A stretch of DNA of 64,000 bases from Pseudomonadota bacterium (lineage in GTDB: Bacteria; Bdellovibrionota; Bacteriovoracia; Bacteriovoracales; Bacteriovoracaceae). The position numbers and the translations under genes were made by a program. The stretch lies in NCBI GenBank assembly GCA_027487515.1, contig JAIYDL010000007.1, forward strand, positions 310,001 to 374,000. The letters are read 5' to 3'. A model generated the notes under the pieces. That model was not told the origin of the DNA and searched no databases. It worked only from the letters and a program-made list of their open reading frames with translations. This document shows positions 7,640 through 15,978 of this stretch, in pieces. How positions within the stretch are numbered: position 1 is the stretch's first letter; every line of letters starts with the position of its first letter.

Positions 7640-9013
7640 TCAGTTAACGAGTTCGCGCGTGAGATCTTTCTTTTTTCCCTTCATCACGGAGACAAGCTTC
7701 GAGCGCTCCTTCGGCGTTCGATTAAGCGAGAAGCGAATGTTCATGCCCGTGATGGATCCGGTACGGTCGACTTTGTTTTCTAGGTGCCACTGGGCCCCGG
7801 ACTCGGTGACCATCTCTTTGAGAATCACGAGATTCATGTCGATCCCGTCGCCCATCACGGCCTTCCCCCCCTGGGCGAATTCGAGCTCCGAGATGTTGAA
7901 GGTACTTCCGGCGAGGAAGAGGTTCACCACCGATTTATCGGAATGGATCTGGTTGCCGACCATGATCTTTTTTTGCTCACCCTTCCGCAGGAGGAGCTGG
8001 TTCACAGCGGCACTGAGCATCTGCTCGAAAGCCTCGTAGGGGACATCGAGCTGGACGTCACGGACCTCGGACATGTGGATCGTATCTTTCGGGTGAAGGT
8101 TCTGGATGGCGACGAGGACTTCTTTGAGAGACGTTTTGTGGGCCGGGACGCCGGCGGCGGACTCGGCCACTTCGGTCACAGCTGTGGCCGCGGGTTCCCG
8201 GGTCTCCTCCATCGGTCGTGGACGGGGCAGGGTTTCTGATTCCGACCGAGAGGACGACATTTTTTCAAGGAGGTCACCGTGGTAATCCCGGAAGATCTGG
8301 GCAGTGACGGCGAGGCCCTGGCCGACGAGCGCGCGGTCGACGAGCTGATCCACTAGAGCTCCGACGTTCGAATTTCCGGCCTTGAGGAAATTCAGCGCCT
8401 CGCGCTCGACCTCTTTCTTTAGCTGCTGCCGGTTAAAATCTTGCAGAGACAAAAGGGTAAGTGCGAGGACGAAGAAGATGAGACCTGAGCCCATGAGGAG
8501 TTCGTCGTTCATCTGCACAGCTCGCAACTGAGTCGTGGTTGCGTCGATCTCATCCGCGAGACCCATCTTATAGGTTTCCATCTTCCCGAACCGATCCGTG
8601 AGAGGCCCGAGGACAACCGGGGCCGCAGGATTATTGAGGAGAGGCCCATGCAATTTAGTGATCTTCTCATGGAACCAGTGGACTTCAGAGATGAGCTGGT
8701 TGAGTGTTTCGTAACCTTTTCCGACGTTTTTCTTAAACGGGTTAATCCCTTTGATCGTCTCGTTAAGGCACTCGTCGGAGAGGCCCATGAAACCGCGGTT
8801 GAGGTAGGGCGACTGGACATCTTTGATCATCATTGCTGTGAACGTCTGCGATATCCGATTGAAGCAGGTTCCAATGCCTTGGTTCAAAATCGTCAGCCGA
8901 TCAAGCTGCGATTGGTTGACCTGGTGATGCCAGAAGGCGCCGAGTGTTGCAAACATTGAGAGCGCGCAGAAGAGGTAAATCTTCGACGGGGAGAGGCCAA
9001 GTAATTTTTTCAT
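7640..9013 (-). CDS. Membrane protein with degenerate histidine-kinase ATPase-like domain
   Basis: 457 residues. A membrane helix near 12-28, a helical extracytoplasmic domain (about 30-170) and a second helix near 175-193 give a sensor-kinase topology. Residues 285-430 look like a worn HATPase domain: FEQMLSAAVNQLL in the place of the N box, GDGIDMNLVILKEMV in the place of the second G box, and ITGMNIRFSLNRTP as the terminal strand. No clear phosphoacceptor His-Glu motif or intact DxGxG is visible, so it is probably not an active kinase. A Pro/Glu/Ala-rich stretch (around 255-290) separates the parts. The promoter at 9064-9093 lies just upstream. Confidence 0.65.
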   Translation of the reverse strand: MKKLLGLSPSKIYLFCALSMFATLGAFWHHQVNQSQLDRLTILNQGIGTCFNRISQTFTAMMIKDVQSPYLNRGFMGLSDECLNETIKGINPFKKNVGKGYETLNQLISEVHWFHEKITKLHGPLLNNPAAPVVLGPLTDRFGKMETYKMGLADEIDATTTQLRAVQMNDELLMGSGLIFFVLALTLLSLQDFNRQQLKKEVEREALNFLKAGNSNVGALVDQLVDRALVGQGLAVTAQIFRDYHGDLLEKMSSSRSESETLPRPRPMEETREPAATAVTEVAESAAGVPAHKTSLKEVLVAIQNLHPKDTIHMSEVRDVQLDVPYEAFEQMLSAAVNQLLLRKGEQKKIMVGNQIHSDKSVVNLFLAGSTFNISELEFAQGGKAVMGDGIDMNLVILKEMVTESGAQWHLENKVDRTGSITGMNIRFSLNRTPKERSKLVSVMKGKKKDLTRELVN

Positions 9014-9063
9014 AGGGAGTGCAACATCCTTGTTGTAACGGCGGCTTACCGCAACCGAGTTTA

Positions 9064-9093
9064 TTGTCTCTTTTCACCGCTTGCTGAGTCAAG
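9064..9093 (-). promoter_or_regulatory. Sigma-70-like promoter before the degenerate sensor kinase
   Basis: Minus strand: TTGACT at 9093-9088, 18-base spacer, GACAAT at 9069-9064. The -35 matches 5 of 6 and the -10 matches 4 of 6. Transcription would start near 9057, about 45 bases before the ATG at 9013. Confidence 0.5.
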
Positions 9094-9156
9094 TTGGGAA
9101 ACTTTATCCGACCACTCCGTTCTGATGGTAATCTCTTGCCGATCGTGCCACAGTGT

Positions 9157-9186
9157 TTGATTCTTTAAGACCCGAGGTGCTAGGAT
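9157..9186 (+). promoter_or_regulatory. Sigma-70-like promoter before the TonB-like gene
   Basis: TTGATT at 9157-9162, 18-base spacer, TAGGAT at 9181-9186. The expected start near 9193 leaves a leader that carries AAAGGAG before the CTG at 9211. Confidence 0.4.
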
Positions 9187-9210
9187 AATGCTTGAGCAAA
9201 GGAGTCCCAA

Positions 9211-10089
9211 CTGAAAGTTGAGGATGTTCAGATAAAGCTACGGATCAGTTTTCCTGGGATCGTTTTCACGGTCCTCGTTCTGCACGTCCTTCTCCTCGTT
9301 CTCGACGGGATCCCAGGTTTTACCCTCGCTAAGTTCCTGCCCAAGGAAGATCCCGTAACCCTTAAGATTCGACGGGTCAAGACAGCGAAAGTTGAGCACT
9401 CTCAGCTTAAACCGATGGACGGTGTGTTCGACGCTGGCGCCCCGAAGCCCAAGAGGCCTCAGGCACGGGACCAAGTGAGCCTTAGGGACCTTGCGATCGG
9501 TGGAGGTCGGCCCGAAGCTTCAGTCGCGGCCCCGACTCCGAAAGTCGCCCGCCCGGGCAGTAGGCCCGAGGTTTCTGTGGCCCCCGTTCGGGCGATGAAT
9601 CAGATCAGCCTGAAGAGCCAGGAGTTCAAAGACTTCTCCCGCTCATTCCCGTCAGGAGGACTGGCAATTTCAGACATGATCACGGGTGCTCAGAAGATCA
9701 GTGACGCCGTCGTCAGCATCGAGGTTCCAGAAGGGATCGAGCCGGACGAGCTCAACGAGTACGAGCTCAAGTTTTATGGCTTCCAAAAACGGACCGCGGT
9801 CAATTACGTTAATGCGATCTTGCGGAACCTCGACAAATTCCAGAAGAAGTACCCGAACTACCGCATCCCAACCACGGGCAGGATCACGATGACGGCCCGG
9901 ATCACTTACGATCCGGAAGGCAACGTTCAGCAGATAAAGATGATCCGCTGGACCCACGTCTCAGAGTTGCAGAATCTGTTTGAGGACATCGTAAAAAACA
10001 TCGACCAGCTTCATAATCCGCCGAAGTCACTGTGGGAGAAGAACGGAGAATTCTCCATGTTCTACACTTTAGAAATCCTCAACGGCTAG
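9211..10089 (+). CDS. TonB-like energy transducer with probable CTG start
   Basis: About 292 residues in the TonB layout: a short cytoplasmic start, one membrane helix (about 13-30, IVFTVLVLHVLLLVLD), a long Pro/Lys/Ala-rich periplasmic linker (about 65-130) and a C-terminal TonB-type domain (about 200-292) with ITYDPEGNVQQIKMIRW and a NPPKSLWEKNGEF segment. TonB proteins pass the energy of inner-membrane proton channels to outer-membrane receptors. The frame has an in-frame stop at 9193-9195, and the only start before the membrane helix with a ribosome site is CTG 9211, six bases after GGAG. Starting at ATG 9415 would remove the membrane anchor. No exbB/exbD is adjacent. Confidence 0.72.
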   Translation: MKVEDVQIKLRISFPGIVFTVLVLHVLLLVLDGIPGFTLAKFLPKEDPVTLKIRRVKTAKVEHSQLKPMDGVFDAGAPKPKRPQARDQVSLRDLAIGGGRPEASVAAPTPKVARPGSRPEVSVAPVRAMNQISLKSQEFKDFSRSFPSGGLAISDMITGAQKISDAVVSIEVPEGIEPDELNEYELKFYGFQKRTAVNYVNAILRNLDKFQKKYPNYRIPTTGRITMTARITYDPEGNVQQIKMIRWTHVSELQNLFEDIVKNIDQLHNPPKSLWEKNGEFSMFYTLEILNG

Positions 10090-10136
10090 CACCGTGCTGT
10101 CTCTCCTAGGAGCAAGATCATCCGACCGCAGGGAAC

Positions 10137-10454
10137 TCAACGGTTGCGGAACTCTTCCCAGCGGATCCGAAGCCCGTCGAACAAACCTTCGGGCTCTTCG
10201 CGAAGGAGGTTAAAGATCGACGTTCGCATCTCGGTCTCAAGCGCCTCTCTCGAGGCCGCAGACAGGACCGAGGCCGGAATTTTTTCCGTCAGCAACTGGA
10301 CCTCCTCTTGGCGGGCCCGTACCTTTGCATTCAGCTCCGGGTTGGTTCGGACGTAGGCCTCGAACTCCGCGTGCTCCTCTTTCGAGAGCGCTCCGTCGAG
10401 GTAGGGGATGATTTTCTTTTCGAAGACCTTGAGCATGGGTGCAGGGGCTATCAC
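10137..10454 (-). CDS. Probable anti-sigma factor, soluble
   Basis: 105 residues. Residues 11-50 follow the anti-sigma-domain pattern: a PYLDGALSKEEHAEFEAY helix pair then a TNPELNAKVRARQ helix. There is no zinc-binding HxxxCxxC and no membrane segment, so it would be a soluble regulator. Its start overlaps the stop of the upstream ECF-like sigma gene by four bases, the classical arrangement for a sigma/anti-sigma pair. Function is inferred mainly from this pairing. Confidence 0.6.
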   Translation of the reverse strand: MIAPAPMLKVFEKKIIPYLDGALSKEEHAEFEAYVRTNPELNAKVRARQEEVQLLTEKIPASVLSAASREALETEMRTSIFNLLREEPEGLFDGLRIRWEEFRNR

Positions 10455-10933
10455 AGCGGGGCCTCCGGTTGGTGGTGACCGAGAAGTAGGAAGCGTCCAT
10501 TGTGGAGTTTTTCAATCACTTCGTAGCGAGGGATTGCGAGGATCTCGGCGATCTCCTCCACGCTGAATCGAGCGTCGTAGCGAAGGCTTATCACAATGCG
10601 GATCTTGGCCTCGAGCCGGTAGAATTCCGCGTGGCCCGAGGGCCCCATGTCTTTGAGGTGATCGGTGAATTGACCGGAGCGACGGATCCCGATGTCACTT
10701 AAGTACTTCAGCAAACCTTTGAAGTAGAACCTTCGGAGCTGCTGGGCTTCTTTCTTATTCCTGGGATCGAAGTCACGCTTCACGATCTGCTTTTGCTCTT
10801 TGATCAAGTAGGCGTTCAAAGAATCTATGACCAGCTGCTCGGCCTGGAGGTCATCGGGGATTAAGCTGTAGGCAAACCGGTAGAGCTTTTCTGACAAAGG
10901 GGCGACGAGCTGGAAAAGATCATTGCGTTTCAT
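10451..10933 (-). CDS. Divergent ECF-type RNA polymerase sigma factor
   Basis: 160 residues, close to the usual ECF size. The N-terminal half has a region-2-like helix (LYRFAYSLIPDDLQAEQLVIDSL split over 17-40, in the place of the DAEDLVQE core). The C-terminal half has a region-4 helix-turn-helix: IVISLRYDARFSVEEIAEI then IPRYEVIEKLHNGR. It would direct RNA polymerase to alternative promoters and be held by the overlapping downstream anti-sigma protein. The sequence is far from canonical, so the call rests on pattern plus gene order. Confidence 0.7.
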   Translation of the reverse strand: MKRNDLFQLVAPLSEKLYRFAYSLIPDDLQAEQLVIDSLNAYLIKEQKQIVKRDFDPRNKKEAQQLRRFYFKGLLKYLSDIGIRRSGQFTDHLKDMGPSGHAEFYRLEAKIRIVISLRYDARFSVEEIAEILAIPRYEVIEKLHNGRFLLLGHHQPEAPL

Positions 10934-11046
10934 AGCTTCATATCTTACCCGTCACGGGGAAATTCCGAAAAGAGACTTTTATCTTTTAATTGCTGTCAGC
11001 TTTTCACCAAAAATCAAGCACATGACTGTTTTGATCCTTGATCTTA

Positions 11047-11074
11047 TCAAGTTTTCACCTAAGTGGTCCGAAAC
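11047..11074 (+). promoter_or_regulatory. Sigma-28-like promoter before the lipoprotein gene at 11099
   Basis: TCAAG at 11047-11051, 15 bases, TCCGAAAC at 11067-11074. The same half-site distance occurs at 30121 and 19842. The expected start near 11081 gives a short leader with AAAGGA before ATG 11099. Confidence 0.4.
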
Positions 11075-11098
11075 GCCCTGGAGAAAGGATATAATCTT

Positions 11099-12052
11099 AT
11101 GAATCAGCTACTCCTCATCCTCACGTTCCCCCTCCTCTTCCTCACGGCGTGTCAGGAAAAGGGCTCATCCAAGAGGAGCAGCAGCTCGAATCAGCTTCAG
11201 TGTAATGTGAATCAAAATTTCTATTACCAACCAGGATGTCCGGGGTTCTGCCAGAGTTATCCCACTCATGCCCAATGCTATGGGTCTAGCACCGGCGGCT
11301 TCACGGGAACCACCACTGGAACGACCATCGGTGGAAGCGCTGGAGGAACGATCGGCGGAACGACCGGAACGATCACGAATCCCTTCGATCAAGTTGTCTC
11401 AAGCTCCGTCAATTCGAACTGGGGTGTGAAGTACCCGGGTGGGATTCCTTCCGGGAGCTGCTCCCCTGCCTACAATCCGTCGGGCCTAAACTTCACTCCC
11501 TACAACACGCGCAAAGCAACCATGACCATCGTGGGCAAGTCCTTCTACAGCCCGGCCTCCGGGGTCGCTGCCAACTACATGAACACCTCCTCACTCTTAA
11601 AATCAGTCTCTGGTGCACAGACGCTGTTCTCAACCGACGCCGCCTTAAAAGTTCGCTTCAAGGTCATCCAACAGCCGGAGACATCGAACGCCTCCCCTTA
11701 CTGCTACGGCCGCGCTAGCGGGGCGTCGATTCCGGGCTACACGAAGCTGCAGTTTAACGTGCAGCTCGTAGGGACCCGTGCCAATGGCTCAACGGAAACA
11801 GAACCCCTCGGGACCTACACCGTCGACGTGAACTCTTGTACGCCGGCGATCGACCTCTCGTCTTACGCCTCCACATACCCAGGTGGAATCTACCTCGTCG
11901 TCGGAAGCGTGAGGAGTAACCAAGGGCCCGTGAACTTCGACTACTGGACCATCGGATTCAATAGCTCTTCTTCGTTCACAGATGTGAGAACCCAAGACTG
12001 CTGGGTCCTCGACGTGGAAATCGCTGCCGACGGAACCAAGACCTTCGACTAG
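11099..12052 (+). CDS. Putative lipoprotein with Gly/Thr-rich linker
   Basis: About 317 residues. The signal peptide MNQLLLILTFPLLFLTAC ends in a lipobox with Cys18. A Cys-containing region (about 35-65), a low-complexity Gly/Thr linker (about 66-95, repeats of GGTxGGT type) and a beta-rich globular domain (about 100-317) follow. ATG 11099 is chosen because AAAGGA lies about nine bases upstream and the lipobox is correctly placed; a GTG further upstream would bury it. The stop overlaps the stop of gshB on the other strand. No family recognised; an outer-membrane surface lipoprotein is plausible. Confidence 0.78.
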   Translation: MNQLLLILTFPLLFLTACQEKGSSKRSSSSNQLQCNVNQNFYYQPGCPGFCQSYPTHAQCYGSSTGGFTGTTTGTTIGGSAGGTIGGTTGTITNPFDQVVSSSVNSNWGVKYPGGIPSGSCSPAYNPSGLNFTPYNTRKATMTIVGKSFYSPASGVAANYMNTSSLLKSVSGAQTLFSTDAALKVRFKVIQQPETSNASPYCYGRASGASIPGYTKLQFNVQLVGTRANGSTETEPLGTYTVDVNSCTPAIDLSSYASTYPGGIYLVVGSVRSNQGPVNFDYWTIGFNSSSSFTDVRTQDCWVLDVEIAADGTKTFD

Positions 12053-12996
12053 AGCTTCATCAGATCGAGGACGGCGTCCGCAAGATTGCGCTTGAGGGCG
12101 AAGCTTACCTCGACCAAGAGGCCCGGGCACGTGATGTTCACTTCCTGGACCGAATCTCCGAGGATGTCAAAGGCGACCCAGTCAACGCCGGACTTTGCGA
12201 GCTCTGCCACGATCGCCTCGCACTGCTGCCGGGTCTTGGTTGTTAGGGCCTCCGCGTGGAACGTTGCCCCCTGGGCGATGTTGGATAAGAACTCACCGTC
12301 CTTCGGAGTCTTGAGAATGGTCCCGAGTTCCTGACCCATGAAATAGAGGGAGCGGATCTCCCCCTTCGTGACCGCCTCGATGAACGGCTGGACGATCACC
12401 GGGCCCTGAAGTTCAATCACCTTCTCCTCAAAGCGCTGCTCCCACTCCTCCAGGCCGCGCTTCTCCACTCCGAGACCTGAGTAGAGGTCCATGGGCTTCA
12501 GGATGAGCGCCGAAGGCTTCGGGTCGAGCTGGTGGACGAACTGCCGCGCGAGGCTCAAGTTTTGGCCCACGTAACTGGCGGTGGCCCCGGGGGTTCGGTA
12601 CGCGTAGAGCTTCTCATTGAAGATCATGATCCCCCGCGGGTCATTCATGACCTTGATCCCGGAGGCGACGAGGTTGTCGAGCATCCAGAGGATGCGCAGG
12701 TAGCGGGAATCGAACGGGGGATCGAGGCGCATGTGGATCACGTCATCGGCCGCGAGCTCGATGACTTTCTCTCCAAAAGTTTCGAAGTCCGCCAGGTAGA
12801 TCTGATCCTCTTTCAGCGAGCCTCGGAAGGAGTGCACTTTGAGCTTCTGGGGACCGAGGTTATGGATGGCGAAGTCCCGCTCGAAAAACACATAGGTCTC
12901 GATGCCTCGCCGCTGCAGGGCCAGGGCGAGCATTAAGGAAGAATCTTTTTTTATGGTGAGTCGCTCGAGCGGATCAATCAGCAGCAATTGGCGCAT
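12049..12996 (-). CDS. gshB: Glutathione synthetase-like ATP-grasp enzyme
   Basis: 315 residues, the GshB length. Family marks: N-terminal LLLIDPLERLTIKKDSSLML, the MRLDPPFDSRYL segment (about 91-102, matching the conserved RKDPPFD), ATP-grasp lysines in ALILKPMDLYSGLGV, and the metal-binding end FDILGDSVQEVNITCPGL. It would join glycine to gamma-glutamylcysteine. Several usually conserved positions differ (for example the NITCPG end, where GshB proteins have NVTSPTG), so a related ATP-grasp ligase is possible. No gshA is in the window. The start overlaps the upstream aminopeptidase gene by 23 bases. Confidence 0.82.
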   Translation of the reverse strand: MRQLLLIDPLERLTIKKDSSLMLALALQRRGIETYVFFERDFAIHNLGPQKLKVHSFRGSLKEDQIYLADFETFGEKVIELAADDVIHMRLDPPFDSRYLRILWMLDNLVASGIKVMNDPRGIMIFNEKLYAYRTPGATASYVGQNLSLARQFVHQLDPKPSALILKPMDLYSGLGVEKRGLEEWEQRFEEKVIELQGPVIVQPFIEAVTKGEIRSLYFMGQELGTILKTPKDGEFLSNIAQGATFHAEALTTKTRQQCEAIVAELAKSGVDWVAFDILGDSVQEVNITCPGLLVEVSFALKRNLADAVLDLMKL

Positions 12997-14053
12997 GCGG
13001 AACCTTTAGGTTAAGCTTCAGATGATCCTCAAAGGTCTGGACCTTCGCTTGATCCCGGAAGCGAGTGTACTCCAGCTTAAGCCAGGAGAGGTATTGTTTT
13101 AAGCTCAAATTCTTCTCGAGCTTAAGTTTCTCGAGGAAGTCTTGCTCTTCCTCATAGGTGAGGAACGCAGCGAACGAGGCCTGGTTCCACTCTTCCTTGA
13201 TGTCGCAGTCATCCTCCGGGAGCTCGAGCTTCCGGCAGTGAGCGTTGATCTCCGGAAGAAACACTTCGGCGACGAAGCGCCGAGTGAGCTCGTCTGCTTT
13301 CTTGTCCGTTAAGAACCCGCCGAGTTTTCCAAACTCGCCCTGGAGAATCCCGATCAGCTCCACCACCCGCTTCGCAAGGAGAGTCTTCTTCCGCTCGGTG
13401 GACAGGTACGTTTCAAGCTCCGGACGCCCCTTGAAGTACTCCTGGAGGAGCTCCTTCCCGTAGAGCGTCGCAAGGTTCTCGTTGAGGTCGACCTCGTTTT
13501 TGATGAAAAAGATCGTGTGGAAGAGTTCGTGGAACACGAGTTCGGCCAGCTCGAGATCGTCGTAATGGAAAAACGACGAGAGGATCCGATCTTCGAAGTA
13601 CCCAAGCGTCGAATACGCGTAGACTGGGCGCACGTAGGTCACGAGGTTCTCTTCTTCCGTGAGCTCCCTCGCGAAGGCCTCGGCCGACGACTTCTCATAG
13701 AAGCCCAAGTACGGGAAGCTGCCGAGGAGCGGAAACGAGTGTTCCCGCGCTTCGATCTTCCGATGCTCACTGGCGATCACCAGGTAGGTCACGGCCTTGT
13801 TCGCGAGCATCGTGGTCTTGGTGTAGATCCCGGTCTCTCGTTCACCGAAGTAGTGGTAGAAAAACTTCTTATACTCGCCCACCAGGAGCACCTTGCGCTT
13901 CATCTCTTCCGGAACCTTCGGGTCGTCGAGGAACTCTTCGTTCGGCCGAGCGCTGTACTGAACCTTACTCCAACCGATCCCTTGCTCAGTGATGTAGCTC
14001 ACCATCGAACAGCTCGAGCACAGGAGTAAAATGATCAGAGGTTTTAGCATCAT
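12974..14053 (-). CDS. Predicted zinc aminopeptidase lipoprotein (PF10023/COG4324 type)
   Basis: 359 residues. The signal peptide ends in LLCSSC with Cys15 as lipidated residue. The zinc motif HELFH is at 175-179 with a downstream Glu192 in NENLATLYG, the layout of the predicted aminopeptidase family. The protein would sit in the periplasm on a membrane. It could start at either of two adjacent ATG codons. It shares the minus-strand transcript direction with miaB and gshB; the substrate is unknown. Confidence 0.82.
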   Translation of the reverse strand: MMLKPLIILLLCSSCSMVSYITEQGIGWSKVQYSARPNEEFLDDPKVPEEMKRKVLLVGEYKKFFYHYFGERETGIYTKTTMLANKAVTYLVIASEHRKIEAREHSFPLLGSFPYLGFYEKSSAEAFARELTEEENLVTYVRPVYAYSTLGYFEDRILSSFFHYDDLELAELVFHELFHTIFFIKNEVDLNENLATLYGKELLQEYFKGRPELETYLSTERKKTLLAKRVVELIGILQGEFGKLGGFLTDKKADELTRRFVAEVFLPEINAHCRKLELPEDDCDIKEEWNQASFAAFLTYEEEQDFLEKLKLEKNLSLKQYLSWLKLEYTRFRDQAKVQTFEDHLKLNLKVPHAPIAAD

Positions 14054-14121
14054 AGAAGGTATTCTAACCCAACGGCGTAAACCTTCAACCCTCTCGCGGA
14101 CTGAGCGTCCAACTCCCCTAC

Positions 14122-14481
14122 TCAGGGGCGATTCTTCCGGGTGACGACGAAGGAGCCGACGGAGATCAAGAGCACCGTCACTCCGAGCTTCACACCCAGA
14201 GGGATCGTCGGCGTGGAATAGATCACCGCTAAGGAAAAGGTGATCATGGTGGCGCAGAGGACCTTGGCCCGGGGTCTGATCACCCGATTCTCCTGCCAGT
14301 CTTTGATGCCCTTGCCCGCGATGGGGAGACCGAGCAGCCAGGCATGGAACCGGGGGGACGACTTGGAAAAAAGATACGCCGAGAGGATTAAAAACGGAGT
14401 AGTCGGAATGATCGGGAGAAACGCTCCGATGATCCCGAGAGAAAAGCTGATCCAGGCGATGCCGAACCAGACCAGCTTCAC
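14122..14481 (-). CDS. YbaN/DUF454 family inner-membrane protein
   Basis: 119 residues with three or four membrane helices. The family signature IIGAFLPIIPTTPFLILSAYLF is split over 17-38, followed by the FSKSSPRFHAWLL segment. Function of the family is unknown. The GTG start overlaps the miaB stop by four bases (GTGA), so it is probably translated with miaB. Confidence 0.88.
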   Translation of the reverse strand: MKLVWFGIAWISFSLGIIGAFLPIIPTTPFLILSAYLFSKSSPRFHAWLLGLPIAGKGIKDWQENRVIRPRAKVLCATMITFSLAVIYSTPTIPLGVKLGVTVLLISVGSFVVTRKNRP

Positions 14482-15896
14482 GGCTTCTTACCGAGGTCCC
14501 GGAGCACTTTCCCTTGAGTCGAAAGAGCAGTCGCTGAAGTGATCTCGACGTCGACCCAATGCCACTGATAATCCTGTTCGGGAGTTTCGGGCTCGAAGTG
14601 AACCAGCCGGTAGCAGGACGTGCGCCCGGTCCACTTCGTCACTCCCTTCGAGAGGCCCTTCTCCTCGACCAGCACGCGGTAAGTTCTCCCCACCATTCCC
14701 TGGCGGATTGCTGCCTGGATCTTGAGCTGTCGGTCCTGGATTTCCCGTAAGCGCCGGCCCCGGATGTCATCGGAGAGGACATCATTCATCCGCGCCGCTT
14801 TCGTCCCCTTCCGCGCTGAGAACGCGTACGAGTAGATGAAGTCAAACTGGGCCAGATCTAAGAGCCTAAGCGTGGCTTCGTGCTCCTCTTCGGTTTCATT
14901 GGGAAAGCCAGCGATGATGTCGCTGGAAATTGTCATCTGCGGGTTCGCCGCGCGCATCTTGGCGATGAGCTCCAGGTAGTGCTCGGCCGTGTATTCCCGG
15001 AGCATGCGCTGGAGCACAGTGTTCGATCCGGACTGCACCGGCAGGTGCAGGTGATTGGCCAGCTTCTTGGAATTCCGGTGGGCCTCGACGAGGTCATCGG
15101 TCACATCGTATGGGTGGGAGGTTGTGTAGCGCAAACGCTCGAGGCCCTGGATTTCTTCGAGCTCCATGATGAGTTGCCCCAAGGACTCTCCGTTGTCTTT
15201 CCCATACGAGTTCACGTTCTGCCCTAGGAGCATGACCTCCTGGACTCCGGAGAACTCGACCAACCGGCGCACGTCTTTCACCACTTCCTCGAGCCGGCGG
15301 GACTTCTCACGGCCGCGAGTAAACGGAACGATGCAGTAGGAGCAAAACTTGTCGCAGCCTTTGATGATGTTTACGAAGGCCATGGGTGAGCCGTGAGTGA
15401 TCTTCGTTTCGATGGAGTAATTGTCAGACCGATCCCAGCTCGTGACCGCGAATTTCTTCTCACCCGCGTAGGCACGGTAGACCATTTCGCCGATGTTATC
15501 GACCACGTCGGTCCCGAAGGCGAAGTCGAGCTGCTTGTACTTTCCGATCAGCTCCTTCCCCTCGGTCTGAGCGATGCATCCGCCGGCCGCGACGATGACG
15601 TTCTTCTTCAGGCCTGTCTCCGGGTTGACATCGGCATTGGCCTTGAGCTTCTTCATCTCCCCGAGGTGGGAGTAGAACTTCTGGTTCGCGAGGTCCCGGA
15701 CAGCACACGTGTTGAAGATCACGAGGTCCGCGTCTGATTGCTCGTCGGTCTTCGTGAAGTTGAGCCCCGAGAGGTGGGACATGATGCGCTCGCTGTCGTG
15801 GTAATTCATCTGACAGCCGTAGGTCTTCATCCAGACTTTGCGCGGGGGAAATTCGAGCTCTCCGACTTTGACGGAAGTCGTTTCAGTTGGTTCCAT
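14478..15896 (-). CDS. miaB: tRNA-2-methylthio-N6-dimethylallyladenosine synthase
   Basis: 472 residues. All six cluster cysteines are visible: Cys28, Cys64 and Cys107 for the auxiliary iron-sulfur cluster in the N-terminal UPF0004 domain, and Cys181, Cys185 and Cys188 (CDKFCSYC) for the radical-SAM cluster. The start KTYGCQMNYHDSERI and the FTRGREKSR motif are diagnostic for MiaB, and a TRAM domain closes the protein (about 400-465). It adds the methylthio group to i6A37 in tRNAs reading UNN codons. Confidence 0.96.
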   Translation of the reverse strand: MEPTETTSVKVGELEFPPRKVWMKTYGCQMNYHDSERIMSHLSGLNFTKTDEQSDADLVIFNTCAVRDLANQKFYSHLGEMKKLKANADVNPETGLKKNVIVAAGGCIAQTEGKELIGKYKQLDFAFGTDVVDNIGEMVYRAYAGEKKFAVTSWDRSDNYSIETKITHGSPMAFVNIIKGCDKFCSYCIVPFTRGREKSRRLEEVVKDVRRLVEFSGVQEVMLLGQNVNSYGKDNGESLGQLIMELEEIQGLERLRYTTSHPYDVTDDLVEAHRNSKKLANHLHLPVQSGSNTVLQRMLREYTAEHYLELIAKMRAANPQMTISSDIIAGFPNETEEEHEATLRLLDLAQFDFIYSYAFSARKGTKAARMNDVLSDDIRGRRLREIQDRQLKIQAAIRQGMVGRTYRVLVEEKGLSKGVTKWTGRTSCYRLVHFEPETPEQDYQWHWVDVEITSATALSTQGKVLRDLGKKP

Positions 15897-15978
15897 GGGT
15901 GCCTCAAAACTTTAGCTGTTAAATCTAAGACTGAGTTTATTTTGGCGCAATATAGCAAGGCCCACCAGTAGCGTCTAC

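Noticed and set aside
11090..11095. TATAAT hexamer directly before the lipoprotein gene at 11099
   Set aside because: Transcription from it would begin downstream of the ATG, so it cannot serve this gene; it is part of the ribosome-site spacer.
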